Shown: positions 1 to 10,839 of the stretch, piece by piece
Position numbering within the stretch: position 1 is the first letter of the stretch
How the letters are laid out: each line of letters starts with the position of its first letter
Assembly (NCBI GenBank): GCA_964035575.1
Contig: OZ037889.1
Span: 1,178,001 to 1,242,000, forward strand
Length of the DNA stretch: 64,000 nucleotides
Source of the DNA: Rhynchopus sp. YZ270_cl-10
Lineage: Eukaryota > Euglenozoa > Diplonemea > Diplonemida > Diplonemidae
Direction of reading: 5' to 3'
Program-made: the position numbers and the translations under genes
Notes under the pieces: generated by a model
The model's database searches: none
Seen by the model: only the letters and a program-made list of their open reading frames with translations
What the model was told of the DNA's origin: nothing

Positions 1-180
1 AGCTTTGAACCACACGTCTTCCCGGAAACCCCTACGGTAACAACTGCGTGCCTTCGCGTAGGCAAGAACCTCCTTGCGAGTCTTCTCCCCTGAGAACTGC
101 GTTTCCCCCAGAGCCCTAGCAAAGTCCAGTGCCCCTTGCACGGTTTTACTCACTTTTGCCATTTTTGTATTTGTTTTCAT
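1..180 (-). CDS. N-terminal part of an unrecognised protein, cut by the window edge
   Basis: Reading leftward from an ATG at 180-178 gives 60 open codons to the window edge, beginning MKTNTKMAKVSKTVQGALDF and ending REDVWFKA. A second in-frame ATG at 162-160 is an alternative start. The stretch from 160 down to 1 is GC-richer than the flanking AT-rich DNA and reads as mixed charged and aliphatic residues with no homopolymer bias, which is typical of real coding DNA here. I recognise no domain. It could be an internal exon: TTGACAACAG just upstream (about 181-191) resembles a 3' splice site, but its phase does not fit the donor at 1006, so I treat it as a separate gene start. Downstream sequence outside the window is needed to name it. 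Confidence 0.5.
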   Translation of the reverse strand, partial: MKTNTKMAKVSKTVQGALDFARALGETQFSGEKTRKEVLAYAKARSCYRRGFREDVWFKA

Positions 181-223
181 CCTGTTGTCAAGTAAGTTGT
201 GTGGGAAATTATGGGAAAATGTA

Positions 224-251
224 GGTTTCCTATAGGAACCTATAGGAAACC
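224..251. repeat. Perfect 28-bp palindrome
   Basis: Thirteen-base arms GGTTTCCTATAGG and CCTATAGGAAACC are separated by AA. It lies 44 bases upstream of the first gene's ATG on the minus strand, so it could be a regulatory dyad or the end of a small element; nothing seen decides between these. Confidence 0.6.
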
Positions 252-280
252 AAGGGTACCAATTTTTACCGTTGGTTTAT

Positions 281-470
281 TTTGCTCTCGGGGGGTATCC
301 ATCAAATTTCCAATTGGACTTTTTGCTCGTCGTTTTTTTTATTGAACCCAGAAACTTAACTCTGAGTTCATTTAAAAAAAAATTGGGGAGAAAGTCCCAG
401 TAGAACCCAGATGAAATAAAAATAAGGACCCCAGGTTACCTTTTGGGGGGGGTGGTTTATGGACCGTGCC
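281..470. repeat. Dispersed repeat, second copy at 62640-62815
   Basis: The order of blocks (TATCCATCAAATTT, a CTTTTTGCTCG-like block, T-run, CTCTGAGTTCATTTAAA, GAAAGTCC, CCAGGTTACCTTTTGGGG) is repeated in diverged form at 62640-62815. The CTTTTTGCTCG plus T-run block also occurs inside the two inverted-repeat elements at 26769-28180 and 52653-55044, so all three may share ancestry. Confidence 0.5.
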
Positions 471-683
471 ATATGAAATAATTTACTTATGAAAAAAGAA
501 ACGCACAATACGTGCCAGAGTTTACCCAGACTTCAGGATGGGGTTGTGTTCTATCCTTGCCCCTATTGGTGGCGTGGTAGGGGCACAGCACTTTGTAAAG
601 ACTTTGTAAAAGCTTGGCCGGGCTTTTTTACTATAATATTTGACCCCGACCCCGTTCCGAAGACTTTGTAAAAACTTTGTATT

Positions 684-770
684 ATGGGGTGATACAGTGG
701 GCATATTCACAAAAAGCACATTTTTTTTTCTTTGTGTTCTTGTGATAATATGCACCCCGGATCACCCCAT
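684..770. mobile_element. Short inverted-repeat element (MITE-like)
   Basis: The ends ATGGGGTGAT and ATCACCCCAT are exact inverted repeats and pairing continues imperfectly (GCATATTCACAA with TTGTGATAATATGC) around a T-rich centre. No clear target duplication was seen. The rest of 471-1005 is low-complexity DNA with repeated ACTTTGTAAA words and no gene I can support. Confidence 0.5.
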
Positions 771-1005
771 GTAAAAATTTGCGCTCCGATCACACTAATT
801 ATTGGGTGGCCTTCTCTTAAAGGAGGTGTTGTGTTCTGTCTCCTAGCCCTTTTTGTTCGGGTCACGTTTTTTAGTTTTGTTTTGAGTTTTTTTTTTTCTC
901 TTTTGTACAGAATGCATCTGTTTGCCTACATCCACGGAAATGTCGGCATGACCAATCTCGCTATTAAAAAACCCAACAAAAAAAAAAAAAAAAGATTTTC
1001 TCCAC

Positions 1006-1252
1006 GTCTACTCACCATGAAGCGAATGAAGGTTTTGATCATTGCCTTGGAAGCCTTCTTTGCGAGGTCAGTGCAGTCAGCGCCCCACACTTCATGTGCG
1101 ACTGCGATCTCTGGGATGCGATACTTTGCTCCCAGCTTTGGTGCGTGAGCTGTTGTTCGTCGCTCTGAGGCGTGCTTGCGTCCGAGGTCCAACACCGGTA
1201 GTACTGAGGGTGTGCACGCTCTGTGCGCACTGTGCTGGCCGCCTTTTCCACC
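1006..1252 (-). CDS. Probable exon of a spliced minus-strand gene, ending at a GT donor
   Basis: On the minus strand a frame is open from just after a TGA near 1253 down to 1006 and ends ...GAKYRIPEIAVAHEVWG...KASKAMIKTFIRFM followed at once by GTGAGTAG, a good 5' splice site at 1005-1000. Composition is GC-rich and protein-like. The upstream boundary is uncertain: a different frame looks more coding between about 1190 and 1300 (LRLLTKVVIPDKVEKAAST), so an intron or a frameshift probably lies between. No domain is recognised. It probably belongs with the reading frames at 1416-1803. Confidence 0.4.
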
Positions 1253-1343
1253 TTGTCAGGTATCACCACTTTTGTCAGCAGCCTCAGCATGCATGCATTT
1301 GTGTTATTCTGATGTAGACTCCTGGTTCTAAGCGGGGGCACTT

Positions 1344-1372
1344 CTGGTAAGCAGGTCCGAGAGCTGACTTAC
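1344..1372 (-). other. Candidate very short intron
   Basis: Minus strand reads GTAAGTCAGCTCTCGG at 1372 and reaches CTTACCAG at 1344, giving a possible 29-nt GT-AG intron. The 14-base word AAGTCAGCTCTCGG recurs at another splice-site-like place, about 1818-1831. Such a short intron is unusual, so this is only a candidate. Confidence 0.3.
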
Positions 1373-1415
1373 GGTTTCTATCTTAGTGGAGTTTTGTTTG
1401 CACTGTTTGGTGTTT

Positions 1416-1803
1416 TTACTGGCCCATACACACAGGCGCCGGTCCTTCTTTAAACACATGTACAAGGCTGTGTGTAATATTTTCAACAGCAGAGGCATTA
1501 TCGCTACTGGGCGGTACGACTTGAGGTGTTGACGGTTTCGCGAGCCAATCTTCCAAGCAAGAAATATCCATGACGTTATTCCTTGGGGGGAATACCACTT
1601 TTTAACCACACATTGAACTTGTCAGTAAGCGTTTGTATATTGGCTTCTGTTGTACTGTGTACAAATTTGGAGGAAAAATCAGTGGTCCTGGCGTTTTTCC
1701 GGATTGTCTGAATAGCAAATAAAACATCTTCACTGTCAAGGTACACCACCTCGCCTTCTTGCTGTTGCTGTTGTTGTAGGGTACTACAAGGGTGTAGGTT
1801 CAT
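1416..1803 (-). CDS. 5' coding part of an unrecognised spliced gene, frame broken once
   Basis: Minus-strand ATG at 1803 opens MNLHPCSTLQQQQQQEGEVV, 75 codons running to 1576 (...TLTDKFNVWLKSGIPPKE). Immediately beside the CCCCCC run at 1586-1591 a second frame takes over and continues ISCLEDWLAKPSTPQVVPP...VFKEGPAPVCMGQ to 1416. Both halves have the same acidic, serine-rich character, so they are probably one exon split by a one-base change in the C-run, either a real mutation or a sequencing error. No domain recognised. A TCTAG precedes the ATG directly and could be a 3' splice site after a GC-AG intron (1836-1804). The gene is divergent from the poly-Q gene at 2196, with about 390 bp between the two starts. 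Confidence 0.45.
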
Positions 1804-1836
1804 CTAGACAGTAGTGAGAACCGAGAGCTGACTTGC

Positions 1837-2195
1837 CTACAATGCCCACACCACATCATACCCACACACCACAGGCAAATCGGGTTTCGAACCGAATCAC
1901 ACAGACACATACGTCCCCTCGCCTCCCACACCCTCCTACCCTCCTTCACTTACGCCAACGCGCGTTGTTTTAATTTATTTTTTTGCATGCCAGAGCGCCA
2001 CATCGGCTTCTAAGTGTTCCTATACCATCCTCTCCCCTCTTGCCAAATACCCTTTTTTGAGTAGCTGATTCATTTCCCCGTTGGGTTTATTCATTTGAAA
2101 ACAGCGGGCGTCAGCTAGTCCCCTTCTCCGTTCTCCGTTCTCCCTTCCCGTCTCTCCCCTCCTCTCACTTTTTGCCCCTCGCTTCTAAACAAAAA
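1837..2195. promoter_or_regulatory. Shared intergenic region between divergent genes
   Basis: This stretch separates the minus-strand start at 1803 from the plus-strand start at 2196. It contains a T/A-rich block TTTTAATTTATTTTTTTGC near 1969-1987 and a nearly pure pyrimidine tract at 2118-2175 just before the poly-Q gene. A bidirectional promoter with a pyrimidine-rich initiator or 5' UTR is the simplest reading. No mapped start site is available. Confidence 0.4.
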
Positions 2196-2518
2196 ATGCA
2201 AACCCGAGTCAATTCGTTGCCGCCACAGGGGGGGATCCACATTCAGTTTCCCCAGGGTTGCCCGCAGTACCAGCAGATTGCTCCGATGGCGCAGGGGGGA
2301 GTGCCACTGCTTCCTGGTGACAACGCTTCGTTGATGCAGCAGCAACAGCAACAGCAGCAGCAGCAGCAACAACAGCACCAGCAACAACAACAACACCAAC
2401 TCCACCTCCAGATGCAAGCACAGCAGCTCCAAATGCAGCAGGCTGCCTTGCAACAACAGCACCAACAACAACAACAGCAACAACAGCAACAGCAGGTCAG
2501 ACAGATGATGCAGCAACA

Positions 2519-2557
<39 letters not shown>

Positions 2558-4802
2558 TCAACAACAGCAACAACAACAACAACAACAACAACAACAGCAA
2601 CAACAACAACTCCCCGGCAGCCCGCAAAACCAGAGCAACGTTCTGTCCGCTTTAGCAGCACTCAATGCTTCGGTGCTGGCTGAGAATGGGGCTAATGGGA
2701 CGGATATTTCGAATGTCGTGGCGGCAATCGCTTCGGCACAGGGGAAGGGCACTGACCAAGATGCCATGCGCTCAGCCTACGCGGTTCTGAACTCACAGCA
2801 GGCACAGATGACACAGCCAGCACGCTCTTTCCCTGGCGGCACACTGGACACCCCTAACAGCAGCAGCTTTGGCCTCAGCTCCAACGGCCTCTCCTGCGAG
2901 CCCCTCGAGCTCGCCAAGCTGGCCTCCTTCAGGTCGGGCCGCTCTTCCTCCCTCTGCTCTGCCTCCGACGTCGGTGCACAGCAGACCGCTGCCGCCTCGC
3001 CCACTGCGTCCCCTATGCCCAGCCCCTGCCAATCCTTCCGCTCTGCTATGTCGTTCCCCAACGCAAGAAAGTCGCCCGGAGCTAACCCGCCTATGAAGCT
3101 GACACAGCTCCTCTCCCCAGTGTCGACGACAAGCAGGAATGGAAGTGGTTCGTCGTTGTCGGACTTCATGGCGCAGGCCCCTGCCGGCATGGTAGGGATT
3201 GCGCCCTTAGGTGGCGGCCCTGCAAGGATTGTGTCGCCACCGCAGCAGCAGTCGCTTCCCCTACCTGTCGTGCTGCCGCCTCCGACGCAGACGCTGATGA
3301 ACGCTCCTCCGCAGTTCACGAGGCAGAACACGGCGCCGCCCAGCGCGATGCAAATGGCGCTTCCTTCTGAAGGCAAGCCTGCGGCAGCGCCGTCGCTGCA
3401 GGTGGGGGGCAATGCGTTGAGGCATAGTGTGAGTGCAACAGGGTCGTTGTCGCCGACACCTACGTCGCCTGCCACAGCGCAGCCGATTACGCTGAACCGT
3501 TCTGCGACGACCCCAGCGCTCCTGAGGACCCGCGATGCGCAGTCCACCTCGCGTGCTGTGCTCTCTGGTACTCTTGCGAGTTGCACCGAAACGGACAGTG
3601 ACAACGAAGACTTTGCGGAGGTGCGGGACGTTCCCTCGCATGTCATCAGCAACTGGCTGATCAGCCGTGAGCAGGCCAGAAAGGTGCAAAACTTCCAACG
3701 CGCAGACAAAATCCGTGAACGTCTCCGCCGCCTTGGCATTGCCTGGGACGAAGACCTCAAGACCTGGCGCACCCCTGACGGACGGTGCGGTGCATGGGGC
3801 TCCGAGGGACAGGAACCTTCGAACACCCCCGCCCCAAGCGCACCCCTCGCTTCGTACCCTGCCCTCAAGCTGAAGGGCCTGCCCTACCGTGTCAAATACC
3901 AGGACCTCAAGGCTTTCTTCCAATCGGCGGACCTCGACATCGTTGAATACTCTGTTGTGCTAGAGAAGAACACCGACGGCCGTCCCTCCGGCATCGGCTA
4001 CGTCAAGGTCCACAACGAAGCGGCACAACGCGCAGCAGTGCAGTGTCTCAACAAGAAGACGATTCCTGGGTACGAACGCTACGTCTGGGTGCTGCCCACC
4101 TCTGAAGCTGAGTACCACGTTGCGAGCACGACCTGGGCTGGCGCGGTTATTTCCACTCCATTACCTCCGGCAGAAGGTGACAGCCAACAGATCTCTAGGA
4201 TGCTGAAACAACGCGAAGAATGCAGGAAACTGAAGATGTACCAGATGGCGGACGACCTTCGCCGTGTCCTCCGTGAACACAACATCTCCTTTGACGACGA
4301 ACTGCGCACCTGGACTGACGACGGAAACGGTTCCGGACGTTGGGGTCCATCCACACGCTACGACGTCCATGCACCCCCTGTGCTCCTCAGCAAGCCGGTT
4401 CCACCTACCATCCAAATCGCACCAGCGGACTTCGACTTTGCCGACGTCGAGAGCACCGGAGATGCTGAAGGGTCTCCCTTCTCATACGCAAAGGACAGCC
4501 CACACCGTCTCAAGAGCCCATGGGGACCTCATGGTGGTCTCTCTCCTTCGGCATTTGAAAGAGAAGATATGGACATCTGCCGTGCTGCCAGCTCGCCTGC
4601 AGGCAAGGTGCCATTCACCCCAACTGAGACGGAAGGCGAATCAAGCTTTTGCGACGATTCCGCATTCGAGGTGCCCATGCTAACACACATCCAAAGCCTG
4701 CTTTCCGCTGTCGCATCCAAAACAGATGTCGGATCAGGATTTGACATTACCTCCGAAGAGGGGGACATCATCGACGTAAAGGAGGTTGATTTTTCAGTAT
4801 AG
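2196..4802 (+). CDS. Poly-Q quasi-RRM RNA-binding protein with two CysRS-tail-like motifs
   Basis: Intronless 868-codon gene; the ATG at 2196 (ACAAAAAATGC) is the first in frame. Residues about 48-138 are glutamine runs broken by H, M and L, encoded by mixed CAA/CAG. Residues 140-480 are Ser/Pro/Ala-rich and probably disordered. Residues about 482-530 (SREQARKVQNFQRADKIRER...DEDLKTWRTPDGR) and 663-717 (KQREECRKLKMYQMADDLRR...DDELRTWTDDG) are two copies of the R-x-x-x-D-x-I/L-R helical motif known from the C-terminal end of cysteinyl-tRNA synthetases. Between them, residues about 557-637 form an RRM: RNP2 LKLKGLPY, RNP1-like GIGYVKVH, with DGRPSG and RYVWVLPTSEAE as in hnRNP H/F-type quasi-RRMs. 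The family binds G-rich RNA and regulates splicing or stability, so a nuclear or cytoplasmic mRNA-binding role is inferred. The tail (718-868) is acidic and Ser/Pro-rich. Codon use and GC content contrast sharply with the flanks. Confidence 0.93.
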
Positions 4803-4838
4803 AGTTTTATCCAATTTGGGTATTTTTAGGGAATGTTC

Positions 4839-4844
4839 AATAAA
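4839..4844 (+). terminator. AATAAA polyadenylation signal of the poly-Q gene
   Basis: AATAAA lies 37 bases after the stop codon and only three bases before a genomic A-run. That is too close for the usual cleavage distance, so the A-run could be a genomic tail left by retroposition, or simply another of the abundant A-runs here. Confidence 0.55.
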
Positions 4845-7800
4845 ATGAAAAAAAAAAAACAAAAAGGGGTAAGAACGAAGAAGAAGGGGGAAGGGAAAGG
4901 GGGTAGGAAACCGTATGAATAATATAGAAGAACAATTTTTGAACAAACAAAAAAAAAAAAACGCCTTTTTTTTTCTCCTCTCCAGGAAGTGTGTATTTTT
5001 TCGCCATATTTTCTCTCTCTCTCTCCCCCTCCCCTCTCTATTTTCAAGCCACCCGTATCTTCAAAAATGCGATTTTTTTGTTAGTACCTGCGTCTGCCCC
5101 GGTGGGTGAGATGTTTGCACTTTCAGCCCTCTCTAATTTTTTTTCTCTTTTTACTCAGGCTTATCGCTACTTCATTACCCTCTTCCGGGGTTCGGGTCGG
5201 GAAAAAAAATTGCAGGTCAAAGCTAAGTGTTTCCCAGAAGTCGAATGTGCATGCTCCCGAGTAATCGATAAGCCTGTAGATACGGGTTTGGCCAAGGCCA
5301 GACGGAAACGTGGTCTATTTTGAGAAAGAAAAGGTTGTGGCTCATCTTCGGCCTCGATCCGATATTGAGAAACTAATCTTTTCTTATTTTCAGTGAAATA
5401 ATTATTTTTCAGTATACTAAAGGAAAAAAGGGATTTGTCAACACAACAACAAACAACATTCCGATCCCCTCCTCTCTCCCCGAGCAAGAAAAAAACAAAC
5501 ATGGATTGTTCCCCCCTTTTTCTCCGATTTTTTTGAGGCTTATTCCTCCCCTAAGGTTTACCCTATAGTTTTGCCCAATCAGCTTGCTGGATTGCGCTTT
5601 GTGGGTGTGTACCTGGGTCTCTGTACGGCACCCCCCTTCTCCCTCCCACCCCTCTTAAAATCCTCTCCTCATTTCGAACATGTACCATACTCCGCGGATA
5701 CCTCTCTTTTATTCTTTTTTTGTAATTTGCTTTTGGGTGTTACTGAAAGAAAAAAACAAACAAAAATAACTTGTCTTTTTTCGTCTTGTTTCAAACCCCC
5801 GTGTGCAGTGTCCTTTGACAAATGGTTGAGGCAGGGTGAGGTACGACCGAAAAGCTTGAGCTTTGTCTTACCCGCTATTCATTTGATAAGATCGGATTCT
5901 AGAAATCGCGTTTATCTTCAAGTTTTCCCTTTTTTTTTTTTTAGATGGGTGTCATGAGAGGTATATCCATCAAATTTCCCCCCACTGTCAGGCCCTTGAG
6001 GCATCTGAGTTCCTCAGCATTGTACAATGATTTCTAAAAGGGAGATCTATATGCACAATCAAAAATGGGGACAGCACGTACACTTCTCAAGAAGAACAAT
6101 AACAAAAAAAAAAAAAAAAAAACGTAGAGTCACGAAGGGGGGGTGGAATAATGTTGTGGATCAGAAACAAACAATCCACATAATTTTTTTTTTAAAAAAA
6201 AGTTTGGGTACATTTAGTGCACCCTATTATACCTTCTATTCAGTAGAATAGATTATGTGGATGTCCGTTGCCTTTTGGATTTTGTTTTTTTTTATTTTGT
6301 TCTTTTGTTTTTCCACTCTCTTTATTTAGGATGACCAAGCCCTGTGAGGTTTAGGTTTGTCTGACAAAGCTTTTCTTATTTTTGCAAACGCAGAAAAAAA
6401 AAAATAAACCATGTAACGACCGCAACCGAAGTAGGGTTTTCCATTGAAAAGTGGAGATCATAGGGGTGAGCTTCACCACAAAAAAAAAAGATAAAAAAAA
6501 TCAACCAAAATACGAAGGCTAGTTTTGGTTTTTGGTTTGCCAATACCAGGAAAAAAAAAACAAGTCACACAACCCCCCCACCCTCTTTCACCCAAAAGTT
6601 TGTTTCAACAAAGTTGAAACAAACTTTTTCAAACCCCCTCCACCCTCCCCCTCTTGCCATTTATATATATTTAACTCGTTCGCTTTCCCGCCTCCGTTTA
6701 CTTTTCTCTCTTCCTACCCTCTTTTCAGCAAATTATTCCATTTTTATTTTATTTTTTCAAAAAACTTTACTTCTCCAAAGAGAACCTGTTTGCCCCCCTT
6801 CTCCCCATGATGAGCTACTGAATTGCACAAGCCAAACAAACCCCCTTTTCGACGCCACAGATTAAGTTTTTCTTTTTTTAAAATTTTATGCCTGCGTCCA
6901 CCGGCGTGGTCAGGCGTTTTTGCACCTTTTCAAAATATCTGTTTTTCTTTTTATTTTTTTGGGGGGTTTTTTCCCCACTGTGCTTCTCCTTCATCACCCC
7001 ACTGCGCACTTCTAAACAAGAGCACGACGCAAAAGAAAATACAAAAAAAAAAAAAGCTTCATAAAAAAATCCATTCAAAATCACCGCGCATTTTTCCCCC
7101 CTTATAGCCAGGGGGGGTGCTAAATGCTCCAACATAAATACCCTGGGTTTATATACTGTAGCTTTACCAAAAAGGGAAAACCAAACAACCGAATGAGTCA
7201 CAACAAAACAAAATTTTCAAAAAAAAAAAATCTGATTTTTTTTTTTTTTGGAACATTCCCGCGATACCATTGTTTTTTTATTATTCCTACCCTTTCCCGC
7301 TATTTCCCCCCCCCCCCCTCCTAAGGATTGTCTGTGCTCTAGGAGCGTAATAGATTCATCCAGGGGGGTTCTCCCCTCCTTACCAAAGGCTTTTATTAAA
7401 CATTCAGACGGATTTTTACCCATCAGTGTATTTTTTTTTTGTGTGTCACCTCATGAAATGAAGGAGGAAATAGAAAACAAAGCATTTTTGAACACACTTT
7501 TGCGGTTCTGGGGGACGAACCGCGCTGCAGAGCCACCTCCTCACCAAAACAGGTCGAGGTTGTGTGCGTTTCACCACAACCTCCTCTCTCATGGGGTATC
7601 GTGTGATGAGTGTTAAGTTTCTATTTCAGATTGCAGATGTGTTTTTTTTGATATATTCTTTACAGTGATCCAAATGAATTAGTGTCCTAATACGTTTGGT
7701 ATGAATTTTACTATCAGGATATCTCAGAGAGACGCTCTGTTACGTTCTGATGTGTGTGTATTTGAAAACAAAAGTGGGTAATTACTGAGAGCGAAGCCCA

Positions 7801-9060
7801 TATTGTGTGTTTTTTCTTTTATTTCAATTGTTTTTTTTGGGGTAACATCCAGAATACACAGCCATCATTCCCCTCAGTTTTATCAAAGCATCACCCTGGT
7901 TTTATTTTATTTTGTTACCTACGCGATTTATGTTTTTCTTCCTGTTTTATTTTTTTTATTGACGCTGCTTCCGTATTGCGACAAAAGAAAAAAAAATTCC
8001 TTCTCACTCCCTTTCCCCGGTTCTCTGTTCATGTGACTCTCAACAGGGGAGCGGTTAGGTTCATCTTATCATGTGCGAGGAAGAGACAGCCAAATTTCAA
8101 GACCCGGCCCCCGGTGTTTTTTTTTTTTCCTTTTTTTCTTTTTTCTTTTTTCCGCGCGATTATAACGATGACGTGCTCCCCGAGGGGTGCATCCATCCTT
8201 ACAGTTTTCTTTTCTTGTTTTTCTGCTTTCTGCATCTCCTTCTTCACTTCGGAATGCCTGGCCGCCCGGAGCATCTGAACTCGTTGAGGTACGGTTGATG
8301 TACAGTCTGGAGGGAATTGGAAAGAAGACAATTTCTTTTTTTAAAAAGACACACCAAGAGAGAACGAAAACTTGAAAAAAAAGAAAAAAAAGTTTCACAT
8401 TTTTTTTTTTTTTTTGCTTTCTGCTGATATTGCTACCTCCTCCTGCTTCTCCTTCTCCTTTCCTGTGGCCTTCATGGAACAAAGCAAACGTAAAATGGCT
8501 CTACAAGGCAACGCAAAATTTGCTCTGAGCAGAACAAGACCCGCGTGCACTGCCTCGGCAAACGCGATTTTTTTAAGGTTGACTAAGCACGAGAGGATAA
8601 GGGTCATCTTATAAAATTGGTAGAAAAAATAAAATAAAATGTTGTCAGTATCAGCAGATTGCAATACACCGACAGATTATCAAAACAAAGCACAAAAAAA
8701 CGCTAAAAAGAACGCAACTTCCACTTTTCTCCCCCCCACTCAAAACATAAAAATGCTGAATTTTTTTACAACTTTTTTAAATCCCCCCCGTCTCCGCTCT
8801 ATATCCCCTCCAGTTTGGGGAACCTCCTTGCGAGAGACAAAAAACAGCAAATCGTCTATTCTTTCTTCCCCTTTTTATTTACCTTGGAAGGTACGCTCAA
8901 AAAAAGGCATCAAAGTTATCATTTTTTCCCCCTTTTTTCTCTTCAATTTTTCTTATTTTTTTGGGTACACTGTTTCACGAGAGGGCTTTTGTATTTCAAG
9001 TCAATTCTCTGTATCTGCTGTCCCCTGCTTTTTATTTGCAAAAAAAAAAAAAAAAGGCAA
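4845..9060. repeat. Gene-free, homopolymer-rich stretch with scattered stem-loop repeats
   Basis: No protein gene is supported; open frames here are strings of F, K and S from T- and A-runs. Recognisable dispersed motifs, all plus-oriented: GCGTC...TTTGCACTTTC hairpins at 5088-5131 and 6888-6930; a TGACCAAGC-type hairpin at 6328-6370; the CTATTCAGTAGAATAG element at 6207-6252; an A-rich CTTCATAAAA...CCATTCAAA repeat at about 7019-7085; an ACGAGAGG hairpin at 8575-8616; and a CACGAGAGGGCTTTTGTATTTC hairpin at 8965-9003. Confidence 0.6.
8575..8616 (+). repeat. ACGAGAGG stem-loop repeat (CTAAGC type)
   Basis: AAGGTTGACTAAGC-ACGAGAGG-ATAAGGGTCATCTT followed by ATAAA. The outer arms AAGGTTGA and GTCATCTT can pair. 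The inner stem is degraded relative to the best copies, which have CTAAGC facing GCTTAG. Confidence 0.6.
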
Positions 9061-9175
9061 AAGGAGACGACGCTGGTGGACAAAAAATTCTCAACCGGTC
9101 ACACCTGCCGTAAAATAGAGAGAGGTTACAGAATACAAAAAACAAAAACTCCATCTTTCGATTGAAAATATTATC
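9061..9175 (+). repeat. A-tailed dispersed repeat (CCGGTCACACCTGCCG type)
   Basis: Contains CAACCGGTCACACCTGCCGT, then AAAATAGAGAGAGGTTACAG, then A-rich sequence. The same block occurs on the minus strand at about 53588-53650, there ending in a long T-run (poly-A on its own strand), which marks it as a SINE-like retroposon. The start, GACGACGCTGGTGGA, recurs at 46607 and the CTCCATCTTTCGATTGAAAATATTA end recurs at 20124-20165. Confidence 0.65.
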
Positions 9176-9369
9176 TTCATCATCTTTATTTCCTCGGTTT
9201 GTCGATTCTCCAAAAGCGCTGCCACACCTTAGGGATTGTTTGTTAAATGTCGTATGAGTATGTGCAGACCCACTCTACCATTCAATCTATTCAACTCTCC
9301 TTTCACCATGAAATGTGATGAAAAAAGGCCACATAGAACGTTCTAGCCGTTCCTTTTGACAGTATTTCT

Positions 9370-9406
<37 letters not shown>

Positions 9407-9454
9407 AAAAAAAAATTGATAACGTGTAGACACCCTGTGTGAACTCCACGCAGC

Positions 9455-9610
9455 TTTTTACGCTATCTTGTGAGCGGAAAGTGTCACGTCGTGCTCCGCA
9501 ACACCACCGCTCTCCAGGTAAGAGGTGGAGTGTGTGTGGAAGAGTCAACGCATCAAACAACTGCACGAAGGGGGGGGGGGGGGGGGTGAGGGAACGACAA
9601 AAGTGACACT
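9455..9610 (+). repeat. GTGTGTGGAAG dispersed repeat, copy 1 of 3
   Basis: Ordered blocks TTTTTACGCTATCTTGTGAG, CGGAAAGTGTCACGTCG, CAACACCACC, GTGTGTGGAAGAGTCAACGC, ATCAAACAACTGCACGAAGG and AGGGAACGACA are shared with 39597-39720 and, more diverged, 51113-51235. About 110-150 bases, no coding potential; a structured RNA-derived repeat is possible. Confidence 0.6.
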
Positions 9611-10363
9611 TTTTTTACTACCGATCATCGCATTATTCATTTTCGTTACGACAGATACAAAACAAATGCAACGTAAAACGGTGGGCACAAAAATTGTGGC
9701 GAAATAAAAAAAACTACAATACAAATCAATGGCGCAAAAAATGAGTCACTCATAGCACATAAAAAAACAAGCCCCTTTAGGAACGAAATCTACAACGACA
9801 AAAAAAAAAAATGTTGCGCTTTTTCAAAATATTTTCTTTGAAACCTGTTCCATACTCTTTTTTTCTTTTTCAACTGCTCTTTTTCTTTTTTGTTATTCGC
9901 GTGACGTTTTTTTAACTTGAAAGATGTGCACAAGAGGCATGTTCATCTTTCACGTTTTATTCTTCTACTTCCCCCTCTTCAAAAATGGGATCTCATTCCC
10001 AGAGTCCGGATTCTCTCTTTCATACAACAGAAAAAAAAAAAAAAATCAAGAACAAAAACACAAAAAAACGAGCACAAGCGCAAACAAACCAAAACTTTTT
10101 TTTTCTTCAATTCCCCCGTTTTATTTTTCGGTTCATAATTTCAGACAGCAAGAAGTGGGTACCCACGTTCATGCAAAAGCTTTTTCTTGTGCTCCCTCTC
10201 GCTCTCGCTCTCTCTCTCTCACTCTCTTTTATCAAAGTAGCTCAGCTACTTTCGACAGAATACTCTAAACCCGTGTCAAGGGTATTCATGGTGAGGGCCT
10301 TTTAGAGGACGACAACAGATTATCAAAAAAAAAAAAAATTAGCCTTTGGGCAACTTTTGTGTA

Positions 10364-10412
10364 CAGAACCCGTCCTCGGACAGGTGAGTGTCGAAACTAC
10401 AAAAAAAAAAAA
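10364..10412 (+). repeat. TGTCGA-box stem-loop repeat
   Basis: ACAGAACCCGTCCTCGGACAGGTGAGTGTCGAAACTAC then a 17-base A-run. CGTCC pairs with GGACAG; related copies keep the stem with different bases (CCTGC/GCAGG at 52071-52185). Confidence 0.65.
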
Positions 10413-10839
10413 AAAAACTGACAGTGGAGCTTGGCAACTACACTATTCCAACAATTTTGCAAGGAGGGAATGAGCATTTAACATTCCATGTATCTCCTTA
10501 CGTTTTTTAGAAGGTGACGAAGCACGAGAGGCTTAGGTACATCTTATAAGCTTTTCTCTTTTCCCTTCCCCCTTTGCATCGCTCGTTTATTTTTTCCCCC
10601 TCTCTTTTCGCTTTCCTCATTGAATCTCCGACCCCGAAAAAAAATCCCTCCCCCCCGGGAAAAAAAAAAAAAAAATGCAAAAAGTGTGGGGTTAACAGCG
10701 GGTATTTTATATCATGTTCGTCAGTCCTCTCCAAATTCTCCAATTCCCCCCTGTCGGATTTTTACTTTCCCTCAACACCGTTATTTTTTTAAACGATCGC
10801 AATCCTTGGTCGAACAAATGCAAAAAACAAACAAAAAGT

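Noticed and set aside
1328-1609. Frame containing SYRPVAIMPLLLKILH, resembling a LINE reverse-transcriptase motif
   Set aside because: No other RT motifs nearby, and the alternative frame (ISCLEDWLAKPST...) continues the upstream exon with matching composition; probably coincidence.
2115-2627. Long minus-strand frame with poly-leucine opposite the poly-Q tract
   Set aside because: It is the complement of the CAA/CAG repeat of the plus-strand gene, which has a recognisable RRM and better codon structure.
2777-3868. 363-codon minus-strand frame inside the poly-Q gene
   Set aside because: Shadow frame of a GC-rich plus-strand gene; no domain and no independent start context.
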